Below the pieces are notes generated by a model, which did not search any database, was not told the origin of the DNA, and saw only the letters and a program-made list of their open reading frames with translations. From Pyrocephalus nanus (lineage: Eukaryota > Chordata > Aves > Passeriformes > Tyrannidae): a stretch of 64,000 nucleotides of DNA. The position numbers and the translations under genes are program-made. The stretch covers positions 14,512,001 to 14,576,000 of the forward strand of contig CM076268.1 of the NCBI GenBank assembly GCA_038380795.1, read 5' to 3'. Shown here in pieces: positions 62,149 to 64,000 of this stretch; within the stretch, counting starts at the first letter, position 1, and each line of letters starts with the position of its first letter.

Positions 62149-64000
62149 TGTGGGCAGCATTAGGAGAGGGAAGTGCAAGAAAAGGTGAGCCCAGTGAAAG
62201 GCAGATGAACGCACCATGGCATGCTGGGGAAGATTAAAGGGAGATTCAAAAGGAGGGATGAAAGCTTCTGACAGTGGAGAACAGGAAATTTTCAGTGTCT
62301 GAAGAAGGTTATGGGCTTGTTCTGAGTGGGAAGGAAGGTGTTAGCAGCTGGAAGAAAAGACTAGGTCTTGTCGTGGGAGGAAATGATTCAAAAGCATTTA
62401 CTTTCCAGTTTAGCAATGATCTTGCTCCATTTACTGCTGAGGCTGTGAATGTTGGAAGCCTCGTCCTGCAAAATGTGGCTGGTTGTGCATTATCGTACAG
62501 CTGACAAACGTTACACTTTCAGAACTGAGAAATATGCTCACAGCACACAGAAATGACTCAACAGATTCTCACTCAGATTTCAGGTCATCTCTTCAAGACC
62601 TCAGTCTGAAACTTTAGCATAAGGAATTCCCATTTCAAGAGAGATGGTAGGATAAAATTATAACAACTCAAACCACGTTTGCAACTGCAGACCTACATTT
62701 CCATGTGCTCTCGTGCTATGTCAGCACCAAGGAGACAAATGGGGTGAGAGTCTGGACACCAGAAGGACAAGTCAGCCACCAGGAGCACCTCCTGGAGAGA
62801 AAATGGAGGGAGATAAAGGGTGCCCAGGATGAAGGCAGCAAACTTGGGCAGCCCCAACTTCCTCCCAGCAGCACCGACCAGGGCTGGCGGTGGTGTTCTG
62901 CTGTGCAACACAACAGCTTTGATCACAAAGACTGACGGCAATGAAGAAGCAGATACCTATAGTGATTTAGAGAGGAATATGAAATATTTTATGCACATGT
63001 GTGTAGAAACAGACTGTATCTTTCTAGAACACTTTGGCCATCTAATCAAGAAAGTCACACTTGTGTTAGAAGAGGTGGCAGCAGGAGGGAGAGGTTCATC
63101 AAGCTGGTCCTTCAGGCTGTAGTTAATAATGATTTCTTTCTGGTGCACTTTACTGGCAACCCAGTGCAGACAAGTCCTGAGACCACAAATGCAACTAAGC
63201 CCACAACTATCAGAGAGGTGGGAAAACCTCATTAGCTTGCTGATGGCTCTTTAGTCAAATACAATCTAATCACCACAAGGACAGAGTAGAAGGGGAACCC
63301 ATCCTCTGCAGTGCCCTGGAGGAGTTTTGGCAATGCTGTTGATAACCATGCTCCAGGAAGGCATTGGATGGGACACTGCACTGAGTGCTGGGTTCTGGAT
63401 ACTGTGTTTCCTGTGGATTCCATTCCTTGACACAAGAGGTGCTTCAAGGCCTATCAGTGATGATTTCCCACTTCTCAAAGGATGGGGATCTGCAAAGTTT
63501 CCTTAGCCTCTAATGGCTCCATCCCAAGGACAGACTCACTAGGAGGTGCAAGTTATTGGCAGCTCAAGGGCCCGGAGGAGCTGTTGACCGTGTTTAGGCC
63601 ACGGTCCAGAAGACTTGATTTCATCCAGCATAAGTGGAGCTGTTTTATTTATTCTAATGGTCTGATGGTGAGGGAGGAGTGCTCCCTGGCTGCCACCACT
63701 AGCCCTGTTCCAGGCATGGGGGCCAACACACAGCCCTGCTCCAGAAAACACTGCTCACAGTGATGAGGTGCTCATCCTCATGTGCCACCTGGGAGCAAAG
63801 TTTCAGTGGACTCACAATGCCTCCCCAGAGGCATTTATTCTTTTCTTTGACCTGTGGTCTGATTCTCTGTGTCTTCCCCAGCCTGGTGAGCCCATGTGAG
63901 TGTACCACATCATGCTGGAGGACTGTTAAAACCTCCCCTCTCCAGTAATGGCCAAGAGGAGACACCCAGAGAAGAGTGTGAGAGGGACAACCACACCATG

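Larger units (their letters stand above)
48107..64000 (-). other. HPSE2: HPSE2 intron 3 (5' end beyond the window)
   Basis: At least 15.9 kb. No match to exon 3 (which should end in the sequence for NLILT with a following donor) was found, so that exon is probably outside. It contains a CR1 fragment (about 51061-51668), A-rich tracts, the 47-bp minisatellite (about 54520-55420), a CpG-enriched patch near 58060-58390 and a small inverted repeat at 62120-62148. Confidence 0.75.

Noticed and set aside
48107..64000. Search for HPSE2 exon 3
   Set aside because: No minus-strand stretch resembling the expected exon ending before ARSLDK was found, so the exon is assumed to lie beyond the window; a strongly diverged copy cannot be fully excluded by eye.
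1..64000. CRISPR array, phage, operon or toxin-antitoxin type system
   Set aside because: Everything seen is intron-containing vertebrate DNA; there are no regularly spaced identical repeats with unique spacers. The 47-bp array is diverged head-to-tail repeats without spacers.
1..64000. Endogenous retrovirus or LTR element
   Set aside because: No paired long terminal repeats or retroviral-like coding remnants were recognised; only non-LTR fragments are present.

Overview
The window is vertebrate nuclear DNA, most likely from a bird. Three multi-exon genes with canonical splice sites lie on the minus strand. The introns are short for vertebrate HPSE2, and two 3'-end fragments of CR1 LINEs, the dominant avian retroposon, are present. 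Read in transcription order the genes are HPSE2 (3' part only), HPS1 and PYROXD2, arranged head to tail. This is the order and orientation known for the human 10q24.2 block, so it is conserved synteny. Exons were assembled by hand from splice signals, reading-phase continuity and remembered similarity to the human proteins; no alignment could be run.

Layout. 1-392: 3' UTR and 3' flank of PYROXD2. 393-4681: PYROXD2, 16 coding exons, about 595 codons, including a 20-nt microexon inside the FAD-binding motif. 4682-5946: short intergenic stretch holding the PYROXD2 promoter side and the HPS1 3' end. 5947-10656: HPS1, 18 coding exons giving 700 residues, with one AT-AC (U12-type) intron. About 10300-11130: GC- and CpG-rich block that is both the HPS1 promoter region and the end of the HPSE2 transcript. 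11621-48106: HPSE2 coding exons 4-12 (numbering of human HPSE2), encoding the C-terminal 388 residues. 48107-64000: intron 3 of HPSE2, running off the window; exons 1-3 lie beyond it.

The three proteins do not form one pathway. PYROXD2 is a mitochondrial FAD-dependent oxidoreductase-like protein. HPS1 is a subunit of BLOC-3, which with HPS4 activates RAB32/RAB38 for lysosome-related organelle biogenesis. HPSE2 (heparanase-2) is a secreted, heparan-sulfate-binding relative of heparanase. They are neighbours by ancient synteny. The possible functional coupling is transcriptional, because the HPSE2 poly(A) signal lies about 250 bp from the HPS1 start codon.

The HPSE2 introns contain two CR1 fragments, two related antisense ancient LINE-like segments, several homopolymer tracts, CpG-rich intronic islets and, at about 54520-55420, a decayed tandem array with a period near 47 bp. 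No CRISPR, operon, phage or other bacterial-style system is present, and I see no endogenous retrovirus. The most interesting signals are the AT-AC intron of HPS1, the 47-bp array, the PYROXD2 microexon and the tight HPSE2/HPS1 junction.
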